The notes beneath the pieces are model-generated. The model was given only the letters and a program-made list of their open reading frames with translations, made no database searches and was not told the DNA's origin. Positions 35,434-44,482 of a DNA stretch of 64,000 nucleotides are shown in pieces. The position numbers and the translations under genes were made by a program. Origin of the DNA: Planctomycetota bacterium (GTDB lineage Bacteria > Planctomycetota > Planctomycetia > Pirellulales > Pirellulaceae). The DNA lies in contig QWPJ01000012.1 in NCBI GenBank assembly GCA_003671195.1, forward strand, positions 1 through 64,000, written 5' to 3'. Every line of letters starts with the position of its first letter. Within the stretch, counting starts at the first letter, position 1.

Positions 35434-36782
35434 TGCGATTCGTGTGCAGAATCCTAGTCCTCCTGCTTGCTGTTTCCAGCAACGCTGCGCTAAATGCTGC
35501 TGACACTGCGGTATCGTTTCATCGCCAAGTCATGCCGCTGCTACGCATTCACTGCGTAGCTTGTCATAAACCGGGAAAGCAAGGTGGGGGACTTGATTTG
35601 ACGACGCATCGCGGCTTGGTCAACGGAGGTCAGTCCGGTTCATCGATTCGACCCGGCGAGGCTGACGCGAGCCCTCTGGTCCAACAGGTTTGCGGCGATC
35701 CGCCTGAAATGCCCAAGGATGGTCTGCCGCTTTTGCCGCAAGAGATCGAATTGCTTCGTCGTTGGGTGGTCGAAGGTGCCGTCGAGGATGAGCCGATTGG
35801 TTTTCTCACACGACGGCCATCAGAGCCTCTGATCTACACTTCATCCCCCTCGGTTCGTGCCCTTGCGTTTTCTCCCGACGGCAATTTGTTGGCTGTGCCG
35901 GCACGGCATGAGATTCTGCTGCACCGGGCCGATGGTTCGGGCATTGTCGCACGGTTGCTCGGTGATTCCCCTCGGCTCGAGGCGCTCACGTTTTCTCGCG
36001 ATGGGAGCTTGCTGGTCGCTAGCGGTGGCGCTGCATCCGAATTTGGCGAAATCCAGATCTGGGATACTGCAAAGCGCGAACTCGTTCGTTCGATCAAAGC
36101 TTCGACGGATACGTTTTACGGAGTGGCGATTTCGCATGACAATCGACTCGTTGCCGTCGGTTGTGCGGACAAGCTGGTGCGAGTCTTCAACGTCGCTGAC
36201 GGTGTTGAAGTGATGCGCTGTGACAATCATCTCGACTGGGTCTTCGGATCCGCATTCACCAACGATGGCAAGCGACTGGCAACCATTAGCCGTGACAAGG
36301 CGGCGAAGTTGATCGATGTTTCGACAGGTCACTTGATCGACGACATCAACCAGATGCGCGATCCGTTGATCTGCATGGCTCGGCATCCCATGGACGATCT
36401 GATTGCCACGGGTGGAACCGAAGGGAAGATACGGTTGTTTCGTATGGAGCCGCGAGGCGGACGACTGGCCGAAGGCGATAACAAAGAAGAGAGTTTCGTT
36501 CGCGAGTTCGAACACATGGCCTCACCGATTCAAACGATTGCTTTCAATCCTGACGGTAAGAGCGTCGCTTGCGGTGTCGTCGGTGGCGAAGTCCGAATCT
36601 TCAAAACGGAAAACGGCCAGCGTCTTGCGCAGATCAAAGTCGGTAGCGGCCCGATCTTCGCACTTTCATTCACACCTGACGGCAAGCGCATTGCGACGGG
36701 TGGCTATGATGGCCACATCCGTTTTTACGACGCAACCAACGGTGCACCCCTTGAGGATTTCCTTAGCGTCACGATCCGCTGA
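35430..36782 (+). CDS. PSCyt1 cytochrome domain plus WD40 propeller
   Basis: The 450-residue product overlaps the previous stop (ATGA). A signal peptide (ILVLLLAVSSNAALNA) precedes a planctomycete cytochrome c-like domain (VMPLLRIHCVACHKPGKQGG, haem motif CVACH; MPKDGLPLLPQEIELLRRWV). Residues about 125-450 hold seven WD40-type repeats (for example FTPDGKRIATGGYDGHIRFY), enough for one propeller. It is the last gene of the DUF1549-DUF1501-PPC-PSCyt1 operon. Probably periplasmic; electron transfer is inferred from the CxxCH motif, and the propeller likely binds partners. Confidence 0.93.
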   Translation: MMRFVCRILVLLLAVSSNAALNAADTAVSFHRQVMPLLRIHCVACHKPGKQGGGLDLTTHRGLVNGGQSGSSIRPGEADASPLVQQVCGDPPEMPKDGLPLLPQEIELLRRWVVEGAVEDEPIGFLTRRPSEPLIYTSSPSVRALAFSPDGNLLAVPARHEILLHRADGSGIVARLLGDSPRLEALTFSRDGSLLVASGGAASEFGEIQIWDTAKRELVRSIKASTDTFYGVAISHDNRLVAVGCADKLVRVFNVADGVEVMRCDNHLDWVFGSAFTNDGKRLATISRDKAAKLIDVSTGHLIDDINQMRDPLICMARHPMDDLIATGGTEGKIRLFRMEPRGGRLAEGDNKEESFVREFEHMASPIQTIAFNPDGKSVACGVVGGEVRIFKTENGQRLAQIKVGSGPIFALSFTPDGKRIATGGYDGHIRFYDATNGAPLEDFLSVTIR

Positions 36783-37192
36783 AGGAACATGCCTTTCGAC
36801 AAGAGAGCGATCGTAGCTGGAGTCGCAAGACTTCAGTGGCTTGATGCTTGTCAAGGACGTCCAAACCCCCGACCCCGCCTTAGCTATGCCGCCTGCAATA
36901 AATCCAGTACGCCTGCGGCTGACTGTTAAACGAGATCAGGCGTCCAACGCGAGCGGCATCGAGGACAGGAAACAAATACCAAGAGGGCAATTGGAATTAG
37001 AGCAAGCTTACAATCTGCAAAAAAAGCCATGCAGGGCAATCGGAGCGACTGATTGATCGACTCTTGTTCCGTTCCTTGGCGAACTTTGCGCCTTGGCGAG
37101 AGACTGCGTTCTTGCGGTGCTGGTTACAGCCCAGGATGCCGTTCAAGCATCCTTCGAGCGGTAGACTCTTTGTGCCAAGCAGTCGCGGGCAT
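36783..37192. other. Intergenic region with one solitary REP copy
   Basis: This 410-bp gap between convergent genes holds one copy of the second REP family at 36907-36935 (gtacgcctgcggctgactgt), preceded by the same aatcca flank seen at 29477 and 30311. Short frames at 36841 and 37064 translate repeat or non-conserved sequence. I see no terminator with a clear T-run. Confidence 0.75.
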
Positions 37193-38977
37193 TTAGAGAA
37201 TTCGGGTCAGTTCAGGTTGGCTAGGGGTCGGTGGCAACTTTCGTTGGATCCAATCGGCGACCATCAGCAACTGCGGTTCGTGGAAGAATCGACCGGTCAT
37301 TACAAGGGTCTTGGGCTTTTTGTTTGTCAGGTCCTCGCCAAACGAGACGACCATCGATGGGTGCCCCGTGAGGTTCATGCGGGCCAAGTCCCCATCCCCT
37401 AGATACACGTCGACCTGGCGCAGCACCTGCTCGGTCTTCTGGATCAGTGCGACCCGTGCTCGCATGGCTTGCACATAGTCGATCGCCGAGCAGAATTGGG
37501 CTTCGCGAAATGTCGGTGCCCATTTGCCTACTTGGTCATCTTCTTGGATGCTTTCGAAAAGTTCGCTGTGCATCGCCGCCGCTTCGACACTGATCGCATC
37601 GGTCATGGCTTGGATCCGAGGATCGGGCTCAAAATCCAACTCGATGACCTCGGCACCTTGCTCGGCGAGCAAACCAGCAAGTGTTCTCTCGGATCCCTTG
37701 GGCCGACTCGACACACCAAATCGAAGCTTTTTGATCGACCAGTCCGGAATCGGCCATTCGAACGGTGCATCGAAAACCGATGCGTCCTTGCCATCGCTTC
37801 CGAGCAACTTGGAAAATACCAAGCCGCAATCGCGAGGTGTTCGTCCGATGGGTCCAATCTTGTCCATCGACCAACCCAAGGTCATGCATCCGAATCGGCT
37901 GACTCGACCGAAACTTGGACGCAACCCGCAAGTGCTGCACACGCGCGTCGGCGAGACGATGCTGCCAAGGGTTTCTGAGCCGATGGCAAAACCGCATAGG
38001 CCAGCGACCACTGCGCATGCACTCCCGGCGGAGGACCCTGAGCTTCCTTGTTCGATGTTCCAAGGGTTGCGGGTCATCCCCCCGAACCATTGATCGCCCC
38101 AAGCCAATGTGCCGACGGTGAGTTTTGCCAGTAGGACCGCGCCTGCGGATTCCATTTTTTGAGCGACTGTCGCCATCGTTTCTCGCAGGCGATCTTTGTA
38201 ATCGACGGCTCCCCATGTCGTAGGCATTCCTGGGATGGAGATGATGTCTTTTGCCCCCCAAGGGATCCCGTGCAAAATGCCTAGGTCCTTGCCCGATGCA
38301 AGCAGTTCGTCGGCCCGCTTGGCAATTGCGATGGCTTGTGGATTGTAAGACACCACGCAGAGCAATTGCGGATCGTATTTCTTGAGCCGCTCGGTGTACA
38401 TCGCCGTGAGTTGCTCGCTAGTAAAGAGCTTGCGCCTCAGACCTGCGGCTAACTGTTCGACGGTCCAAAACGCCACCTGCTCGAGTTGGTCTTGATCGAA
38501 ATTGGGCAACTCAAGCGCATCGAGTTGTTTGGCGTTCCAAGTCCCATTGAGTTGCCCTGGGGCTTGCTCTGCGTTTGGCTGGAGGTTGTTTGGCAGGTGG
38601 CCAAAGCGGGTGGTCGGTTCCACGAAGGCCGCTGGTAGAAAGACGCTCGCCATCGGGGTGTTTTCTTCGATCGACGCGGTGCGAAGGGCTTGGATCGACT
38701 TGGCTTTTGCGGTCAGTCGCTTGGCGATTTCCTCGCAATGCGAGTCGGTCAATTCGACGCGCGATTGCCAGGAGGCTTGGCGAACCATCTCCGAGGTGAT
38801 CTCGGATATTTCGCCTTGGGATGCGGTATCCTGGGCTTCCAGATCGATCGGTAAAGAGACTCCGAGGGCTTGGGCCTGGTGCATCGAGGCGACCATGCCG
38901 CTGGCCAGAATGCTGCTGATGATCCATTCACGCCGTCCGATGGGTTCCTGGAAACGAGTCGACGGGTTGGATTTCAT
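37193..38977 (-). CDS. Amidase-signature family protein
   Basis: The 594-residue product belongs to the amidase signature family with the Ser-cisSer-Lys triad. Lys is in GIPWGAKDIISIPG, and the Gly/Ser-rich loop is EQGSSGSSAGSACAVVAG, followed by GFAIGSETLGSIVSP. An N-terminal extension of about 190 residues has a possible Tat-like or membrane segment (GRREWIISSILASGMVASMH) and then a helical region, so the enzyme is probably exported. The C-terminal part (YLGDGDLARMNLTGHPSMVV) is typical of amidases and Glu-tRNA amidotransferase A relatives. It hydrolyses an amide; substrate unknown. It is unlikely to be GatA, because of the signal and the lack of gatB/gatC nearby. Confidence 0.9.
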   Translation of the reverse strand: MKSNPSTRFQEPIGRREWIISSILASGMVASMHQAQALGVSLPIDLEAQDTASQGEISEITSEMVRQASWQSRVELTDSHCEEIAKRLTAKAKSIQALRTASIEENTPMASVFLPAAFVEPTTRFGHLPNNLQPNAEQAPGQLNGTWNAKQLDALELPNFDQDQLEQVAFWTVEQLAAGLRRKLFTSEQLTAMYTERLKKYDPQLLCVVSYNPQAIAIAKRADELLASGKDLGILHGIPWGAKDIISIPGMPTTWGAVDYKDRLRETMATVAQKMESAGAVLLAKLTVGTLAWGDQWFGGMTRNPWNIEQGSSGSSAGSACAVVAGLCGFAIGSETLGSIVSPTRVCSTCGLRPSFGRVSRFGCMTLGWSMDKIGPIGRTPRDCGLVFSKLLGSDGKDASVFDAPFEWPIPDWSIKKLRFGVSSRPKGSERTLAGLLAEQGAEVIELDFEPDPRIQAMTDAISVEAAAMHSELFESIQEDDQVGKWAPTFREAQFCSAIDYVQAMRARVALIQKTEQVLRQVDVYLGDGDLARMNLTGHPSMVVSFGEDLTNKKPKTLVMTGRFFHEPQLLMVADWIQRKLPPTPSQPELTRIL

Positions 38978-39406
38978 ACTGGCTGCTTTGTGGTTGTCGT
39001 TTGGGTTGTAGTTGTGGTGGTCAGTTGTGGTGGTCAGTTGTCAGCAGGGCAACATCACCGAGTGGCCGCCAAAGTGGTTTCTAGAATTGAGCGCGGCCGA
39101 CCTGCCGCTTCGGTGCATGGTTTTGTTCTGGCTGTTTTTCGTGCTCGTGCTCGATCGACCATTCGATTGTATCATTCCATCCTGGTCAACGCGCTGCTCG
39201 GGCAGGAATTCGGTAATGGGTAGGCTGATGGAGATAAGGAGCATGATCCGCGAGTTGGGGAACGGAGGTTTGTGGGCCGTAACGCGGTTCGCGTTGATGC
39301 TGTGCATGCGAAGCGTTCGATTACGAGCACGAGCACCGTCCGCCACGGCGGACTGAGCACGAGAACGATGGGATCCTGTGGTCGCGTAGGCCGTAACGCG
39401 GTTTGG
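38978..39406. other. Intergenic region with short repeats
   Basis: The 429-bp gap holds a TG-rich direct repeat (gtggtggtcagtt twice, near 39012-39045), a 15-bp repeat ggccgtaacgcggtt at about 39275 and 39390, and the element cgagcacgagcaccgtccgc with a small stem gtccgcc/ggcggac at about 39338-39353. A reverse-complement piece (tcgtgctcgtgctcg) lies near 39139. Similar elements are common between planctomycete genes. No gene is evident. Confidence 0.65.
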
Positions 39407-41353
39407 TTATTCGCTGACGGGGATCAGATGGATCTCACGGATATCAGCGACGGCCGCGGCGGCTTTGGTTTTGGGTTTGACCCTCAGTTTTCCTGCCCCG
39501 GCTTGCAACTTGAGCACACCGAGCGGCTCGATGACGATGTTTTGGAAGTGTCCTGTCTCGCGAACTTTCCATTCGAGGGTTTGGGTGAGATTTTCGGTGG
39601 AGTCGGCTTTGGGAGAATCGATTTGGACATCGACCATCGACCCACCATTTCCGGAGCCGCAACCGCAGTGGAGCTCGACGCGATAGGTTCCTTCTTTGGG
39701 GATTTGCATCGACCATTCGACCCAGTCATCGACCTCGGTCCAATAGCCTACGACGTTTTTATAGGTTTCGGGTTCGAAGCGGATCCGTTTTCCGTGCGGT
39801 AGCGAATCGCGGGCCAAAAGGGTAATCCCAGAAGGGGTCTTTTTGAGCTTTGTTTGTTGTTTTTCGATGGCCTTGTTCATGCCTGATCTCCAAGGGGCCC
39901 AGGACTCCGCGATCTGCTTTGCGGTTTGGGTTCTGCCATCGATCAGCGATGCGTTTTGTTCGAGGTACAGCTCCGCGTGGAGCTCGGGTTGGATCCGAGG
40001 GTTCGGCACGCACTCTTGGGCTGCGATGCTCGATTTCCAGCCGACGAGAAGCTGGTGCATCTGCAGAGCGATCTCCGTTTGGGTTTTGGCCAAGTTGTTT
40101 TGTTCCGAGGGGTCGGAGCTGAGGTCGAACAGTTCGCCGGTCTGCATTTCGTAGTCTTCGACCCATTTCCAGTTCCCGCGTCGAACGGCGCCCGAGGGTT
40201 TGCTTCCTTGGTTGGTGTAATGAGGCAGGTGCCAAAAAAAGACACGGTCTTCGGCGGGTGTTTTGTTTTGGGTCCAAGCGGCGAATTGGGATTGGCCATC
40301 GACGGGTCCGACGCTTTTGCCGGCTTCGATTCGAGCCGCATCGAGGATCGTAGGAAGGATATCGAGCAACGAGACGGGCGCATCGATTGTTCGTCCTTGG
40401 GCGATCTTACCGGGCCATCGGACAATCAAAGGGATGCGCAAGCCACCTTCGTAGAGGTAGCCTTTGCCGGCCCGATGCGGACCGTTGTAGGTCGCTGGAG
40501 TTGGGTGCCCTTCGGGGACATGCAACCCGCCGTTGTCGCTTGAAAAAATCACGATGGTGTTGGAGGCTTGGCCCGACTGTTCGATCGCTGTGAGCAATTT
40601 GCCGATCGAGTCGTCCAAGGACTCGATGACCGCCGCATAGAGAGGATTCCAAGCCTGAGCGTTCCGCTCGATTTTGCTCGGTTGCTCATTGAGCATGATG
40701 TGAGGCGAGTGGTGAGGCACGTAGCAGAAGAAGGGTTTGTCGCGGTTGGCTTGAATGAATTCGATGGCTTTGTCGGTGATGAGGTTTTCGTTTTTACCAC
40801 CGGTCGTCAACGGGTCTCCGTTACCGGGAGGTTCGATACTCACATCGAAACCTTGGGCAGTCGCTGCCGAGTCACCTCCCCCTAGATGCCATTTGCCAAA
40901 GATGCCGGTCGCATAACCGGATTGCTTGAGGGCTTCGGCAAGGGTCGAAGCGCTCGGGATCAATGCCGGCTCGATCTGCGGTTGAAGCAAACGTTGACTT
41001 GGAGCATCGGCTCGACCAGGCAGATAGCTTGTCAAGTGCAAGCGAGCAGGGTACTTGCTCGTCAGGAGCGAAGCGCGAGAGGCCGAGCAGATCGGCAGGC
41101 CGCAATAGGCACTCGTGTGCTTGATCCCCTCGGAGGCGAGTCGATCGAGGTTGGGAGTTTTGTGATCGGACCGGCCGTAGCAACCCAAGTCGAACACGCC
41201 GAGGTCATCGGCCAAGATCAGTACGACGTTCGGTGGGCGGTCTTGAGCCGCGGGTTGGTCTTGTGCTGTCGCATTTTCGCACCAAGTCGCAGCGCCTAGG
41301 ATCCAGACGAGCGCCAGGAGCAACGGTTTCGGCATCATTTTTTGTCGGTACAT
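39407..41353 (-). CDS. Secreted sulfatase, CSASR type, with C-terminal beta domain
   Basis: The 648-residue product has a signal peptide (LLLALVWILGAATWCENATA), then a sulfatase domain starting at VVLILADDLGVFDLGCYG. The formylglycine motif is CSASR at Cys89 (ICSASRASLLTSKYP), with Ala where most sulfatases have Pro. Other blocks are GIFGKWHLGGGDS, YVPHHSPH, SSDNGGLHVPEG and YEGGLRIPLIVRWPG. Residues about 530-640 form a beta-rich domain (VDDWVEWSMQIPKEGTYRVE) resembling carbohydrate-binding modules. It is about 190 residues longer than the sulfatase at 13771. It probably acts on a sulfated polysaccharide; specificity cannot be read. Confidence 0.94.
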   Translation of the reverse strand: MYRQKMMPKPLLLALVWILGAATWCENATAQDQPAAQDRPPNVVLILADDLGVFDLGCYGRSDHKTPNLDRLASEGIKHTSAYCGLPICSASRASLLTSKYPARLHLTSYLPGRADAPSQRLLQPQIEPALIPSASTLAEALKQSGYATGIFGKWHLGGGDSAATAQGFDVSIEPPGNGDPLTTGGKNENLITDKAIEFIQANRDKPFFCYVPHHSPHIMLNEQPSKIERNAQAWNPLYAAVIESLDDSIGKLLTAIEQSGQASNTIVIFSSDNGGLHVPEGHPTPATYNGPHRAGKGYLYEGGLRIPLIVRWPGKIAQGRTIDAPVSLLDILPTILDAARIEAGKSVGPVDGQSQFAAWTQNKTPAEDRVFFWHLPHYTNQGSKPSGAVRRGNWKWVEDYEMQTGELFDLSSDPSEQNNLAKTQTEIALQMHQLLVGWKSSIAAQECVPNPRIQPELHAELYLEQNASLIDGRTQTAKQIAESWAPWRSGMNKAIEKQQTKLKKTPSGITLLARDSLPHGKRIRFEPETYKNVVGYWTEVDDWVEWSMQIPKEGTYRVELHCGCGSGNGGSMVDVQIDSPKADSTENLTQTLEWKVRETGHFQNIVIEPLGVLKLQAGAGKLRVKPKTKAAAAVADIREIHLIPVSE

Positions 41354-41400
41354 TTTGTCGATTCAATCGAAAGCGGTGAGTTCTTTAGTGAGTTCTTTGG

Positions 41401-41450
41401 GGGCCCATATGGCCCATACGGCGGCCCATAAAGCCCATACAGCCCAGGAG
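41401..41450. repeat. GCCCATA short tandem repeat
   Basis: Five irregular copies of gcccata (in gggcccatatggcccatacg and what follows) lie upstream of the sulfatase gene, between two divergent genes. The first part, gggcccatatggccc, is nearly palindromic. I see no gene in the rest of 41354-41625. Confidence 0.7.
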
Positions 41451-41625
41451 TCGCCAAGGCATTTTGGAGCGGATTCGGAGCTTTTTAAATGATAGCAAAA
41501 GCCGAGCGGACTTGTGCTATTCGGGAAATTTCTACCGCATTGGGATTTGAGTTCAATTCGAGCTTAAGTGGATCCGATTCTACAGGAACGATTCTCTGTC
41601 CCAACTCAAACTTGCCTGGAGTTTT

Positions 41626-41844
41626 ATGCTGACTGAGATGCAAAACACGGTTGGATCGGTGATCGATTCAGGTCCATTGACCAGTTCGGACAGAGCTCCT
41701 GAAACGGTGCCTAAGACGATGCCTATCCATCGCGGCACCGAGTCGTTGCGGTACTTGCTGCAGCATTTGACGGCGAGTTGGGTATCGCGAGTTGGGGTTT
41801 GTTCGGAGGATTCCAAGACCCCATCGGATCCACAGGAACCTTGA
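41626..41844 (+). CDS. Possible small protein upstream of a membrane-anchored protein
   Basis: A 72-codon frame starts at ATG 41626 with GGAG four bases before it and stops two bases before the next gene's ATG, which is the spacing of a coupled pair. The product is hydrophilic (for example SLRYLLQHLTASWVSR) and I recognise no family. A longer antisense frame overlaps it. This is supported only by ribosome site and position. Confidence 0.35.
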   Translation: MLTEMQNTVGSVIDSGPLTSSDRAPETVPKTMPIHRGTESLRYLLQHLTASWVSRVGVCSEDSKTPSDPQEP

Positions 41845-41846
41845 AG

Positions 41847-43439
41847 ATGAAATGGCGTCGATGGGTGATCGGGATCGGTTTCTTGCTGGCTCTTTTGGGG
41901 CTTTATTCCGTTCGTCGCTCGATCGTTGTTTCGTATTTGTCGTCGAGGTTTTCGGCGCGTGTGGAGTCCGAGACGCTCGAAGCTTCTTTGGATTCGGTGC
42001 GTTGGACCGAGGGGTCGATTGAGCTTCGAGATGGCAGGTCGATCGAGATCGGCGATGGCCATGCGTTGTTTGACGCCGGTACGCTTTGGAAGGGGGACTT
42101 GGTCGTCGACGAGCTTGAGCTTCATTCGGTCAGGATTCCGGTGGACTTGCCAAGATCCACGCCGTTATCTTTGCCGTCGTTTCCTGACGAGTACGGGACG
42201 GTTCCTGACGTTGAGAGTTGGGCTGAGGCTTGGTTGAGCGATGCAGTCGGGGGGATTGACCGGGAGGCTGGACGAGTTCATTTGGCATCGCGGGAGTTGC
42301 ACAGTCGCTTCGAGCAGCTTGCAACGGATTTGGATCGAACGATCGAATCGAGTCCAAAGGATCTTCACGATCGCAAGCAAGCGTCGTTGATGGCTCAGCA
42401 GTACCATGGGATCAAGCAGCGTTTGGCGGAGCTTCGGATCCAATCGAGGACCAGCGGCAGGGAGCTTGAGAGGAAATGGTCCATGGTCTCCGAATCGCTC
42501 GGCGAGAAATTTCGCTCGCGATCGCTTGGGATGATTCCGGATTCGGATCATCAGATCGAGCAGTTTGCTAAGGGTTATTCGCAGCGAATTACTCCGACGG
42601 TGCTTGCATACTGCGATATCGTCGCTGCAGCGATGAATCCGCGTGGGATGGCACAGTCCCAGGAGAGTTCCAGACGGACGACCGTTGTTCGCAAGGCGAC
42701 CCTTAGCGGTTTGCTGAGCGATTCGAAGAGGGGCAAATTGCAGGTTCCATTCGAATGCCAAAGTTGCCAATGGGCTTGGGATAGCCCCTCGCGTCTGCCG
42801 ACGACATCGGTCTGGAACTTCGAGCTTCCCGATGGCCAGGGAGCTTTGGAGGTCTTTGCAGAGCAGCACCCGAGTCTTCTTCAGATGACTTGTTATTGGT
42901 ATGTCTCGAGGGGTCAGCAAGCCTTCCAAGCCAATCCGAGCCGAATACGGATTCAGATTGAGCAAAGCGCTGAGGATCGTTCGGTGAGCATCACCGCACC
43001 ATGGGCGATCGAGCAGCATGCTCAGAAGGACACGCCTCGAGGGCTCAGTCCATTGACGTTCACCATTCGAGAACCTGTTTCGAGTCCGAGCGATGTTCGG
43101 GGGCGCACGTTGCCCGTGGCATTCGAATCGGTCGCGATCGAGCCTCGGGTACTCTTTGAAATCGAGAGTGAATTCAAGGCCAACAAGCAGCGTTGGCTTC
43201 GAGAAGTCCAGGACCGATGGGATCGCGCCTTGGGATCCTTGGTAGCGAGCAAGCAGGACGCTTCGGTTCGTCTTTGGGAACAGAAGTCTGCTGAGACGAT
43301 CGAGAGTCTCCTCGATTTGGATAGGAAGCTAGGGGTCTGGCAGGAGCGTTGGGACTGTTCGACCTCGCTGGCCCAGTACCGAGTTGGCAATCGGCTCTCG
43401 GCCCACCCGGATGCTTACCAAAGGCCGTCGGTTCGCTGA
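41847..43439 (+). CDS. Membrane-anchored protein of unknown function, AsmA/TIGR03545-like layout
   Basis: From ATG 41847 the product is 530 residues. One N-terminal membrane segment (WRRWVIGIGFLLALLGLYSV) is followed by a beta-rich stretch (LDSVRWTEGSIELRDGRSIE, LVVDELELHSVRIPVDLPRS) like the start of AsmA/TIGR03545-type inner-membrane proteins. A charged helical region (about 130-250) and a second beta region with SCQWAW and CYWYVSR follow, and it ends in a helical segment with many Trp and Arg. The layout suggests a periplasmic-facing envelope protein, but no family motif is certain. It converges on the ApbE gene, whose stop lies 35 bp away. Confidence 0.7.
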   Translation: MKWRRWVIGIGFLLALLGLYSVRRSIVVSYLSSRFSARVESETLEASLDSVRWTEGSIELRDGRSIEIGDGHALFDAGTLWKGDLVVDELELHSVRIPVDLPRSTPLSLPSFPDEYGTVPDVESWAEAWLSDAVGGIDREAGRVHLASRELHSRFEQLATDLDRTIESSPKDLHDRKQASLMAQQYHGIKQRLAELRIQSRTSGRELERKWSMVSESLGEKFRSRSLGMIPDSDHQIEQFAKGYSQRITPTVLAYCDIVAAAMNPRGMAQSQESSRRTTVVRKATLSGLLSDSKRGKLQVPFECQSCQWAWDSPSRLPTTSVWNFELPDGQGALEVFAEQHPSLLQMTCYWYVSRGQQAFQANPSRIRIQIEQSAEDRSVSITAPWAIEQHAQKDTPRGLSPLTFTIREPVSSPSDVRGRTLPVAFESVAIEPRVLFEIESEFKANKQRWLREVQDRWDRALGSLVASKQDASVRLWEQKSAETIESLLDLDRKLGVWQERWDCSTSLAQYRVGNRLSAHPDAYQRPSVR

Positions 43440-43474
43440 GCTTGACAAAGCGTTTGGGGCGTTGCTGTTTGGTA

Positions 43475-44482
43475 TCAGGACCAGTGGATCAGTGTCGGAG
43501 GTTGGCCTGGAACTTGGACGCTTTGGACCCAGATTTCAAAGTCGGAGGGGTAGTTCGTTTGCCCCTTTTCGAGTCCAGAGAGCCAGTTGTTTAGGGTCCC
43601 GCGAGCTAGGTGAACACAGCATGCCGTAGCGAACGCATCGGCGTTGGCGGCATTGTCGGTGATGACGGTGGCCATCTGGGAGCCGACGACACCTAGTTGT
43701 TTTTGCGGATCGAGGATATGGCTGCTTTTTACCGACGTTTCGGCGGGGTTGGATTGGGGTCTATCTCGCAATTTTTGGTGGAGGTCACCGCTGGTGGCGA
43801 TTCCGCAATGGGCAAGTCGCAACGAGCGTAAGCTTCGGTCGGGCGAATCGACCAATCCGATTTCCACGGGCCAACCGGCGGCCGTGGGTGTGGGGCTGGC
43901 CCCGAGTGCCATGTTTCCGGAAGCATTGACGCAGTAGCTTTGGATTCCGAGTTCTTTGAGCTGCGTTGCGGTTTGGTCGATGGCGAATCCTTTTCCGATG
44001 GCGCCGAAATCGAAGCGGATTCCGGGTCGTTTGAATCGGATTTGGCGGCCTTGGCGGTCCCATTCGATGTTTTCCCAGCCGCAGGACAATCGGGCTTGTT
44101 GCCACTGAATGTCGCTGGGTTGGTTTTTGCTTCTGCGCAGGCGAGTCAGTGCTCCGAGAGAGGCGTCGAAGGCGCCTAGGCTCCAACGGTTCCAATGGTC
44201 GGAGCATTCGAGGACTCGCCATAGGTCTGCGCTGGGTGCATGCCATTGGCCGTCGTCGGCTTGGCGGCAGAAGCGATTGACTTGGCTATCTTGTTGGTAG
44301 TCGCTCATGACTTCGGTCCAATGATCGATTTTGGTTTCGATCGCTTTGCCGATTTCGGAGGCTTGCGAAAGTTCGCTCGAGTCGACACCAACCCAGCGGA
44401 CATCGATGGTCGCTCCCATAGCGGGGATCGTGATGGAAAAGGCTTCCGGGGTGTTCGTCAGTCCACTCGGAGGATCGATCAT
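43475..44482 (-). CDS. apbE: FAD:protein FMN transferase (ApbE family)
   Basis: From ATG 44482 the product is 335 residues. ApbE attaches FMN covalently to Thr/Ser of exported flavoproteins. Motifs seen are ITIPAMGATIDVRW at the start, RFDFGAIGKGFAIDQTATQL, YCVNASGNMALGA, WPVEIGLVDSPDRS, KSSHILDPQKQ and the metal-site region VITDNAANADAFATACCV. No clear signal peptide or lipobox is seen at this start, so either the enzyme is cytoplasmic or the export signal is unusual. Its ATG overlaps the stop of the site-2 protease gene (ATGA), so they are cotranslated. No obvious target flavoprotein gene is nearby. Confidence 0.9.
   Translation of the reverse strand: MIDPPSGLTNTPEAFSITIPAMGATIDVRWVGVDSSELSQASEIGKAIETKIDHWTEVMSDYQQDSQVNRFCRQADDGQWHAPSADLWRVLECSDHWNRWSLGAFDASLGALTRLRRSKNQPSDIQWQQARLSCGWENIEWDRQGRQIRFKRPGIRFDFGAIGKGFAIDQTATQLKELGIQSYCVNASGNMALGASPTPTAAGWPVEIGLVDSPDRSLRSLRLAHCGIATSGDLHQKLRDRPQSNPAETSVKSSHILDPQKQLGVVGSQMATVITDNAANADAFATACCVHLARGTLNNWLSGLEKGQTNYPSDFEIWVQSVQVPGQPPTLIHWS

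Noticed and set aside
38437-38460. REP-like sequence (acctgcggctaactgttcga) inside the amidase gene
   Set aside because: It resembles the second REP family, but the encoded VEQLAAGLRR fits the normal amidase sequence, so the match is probably chance or convergence.
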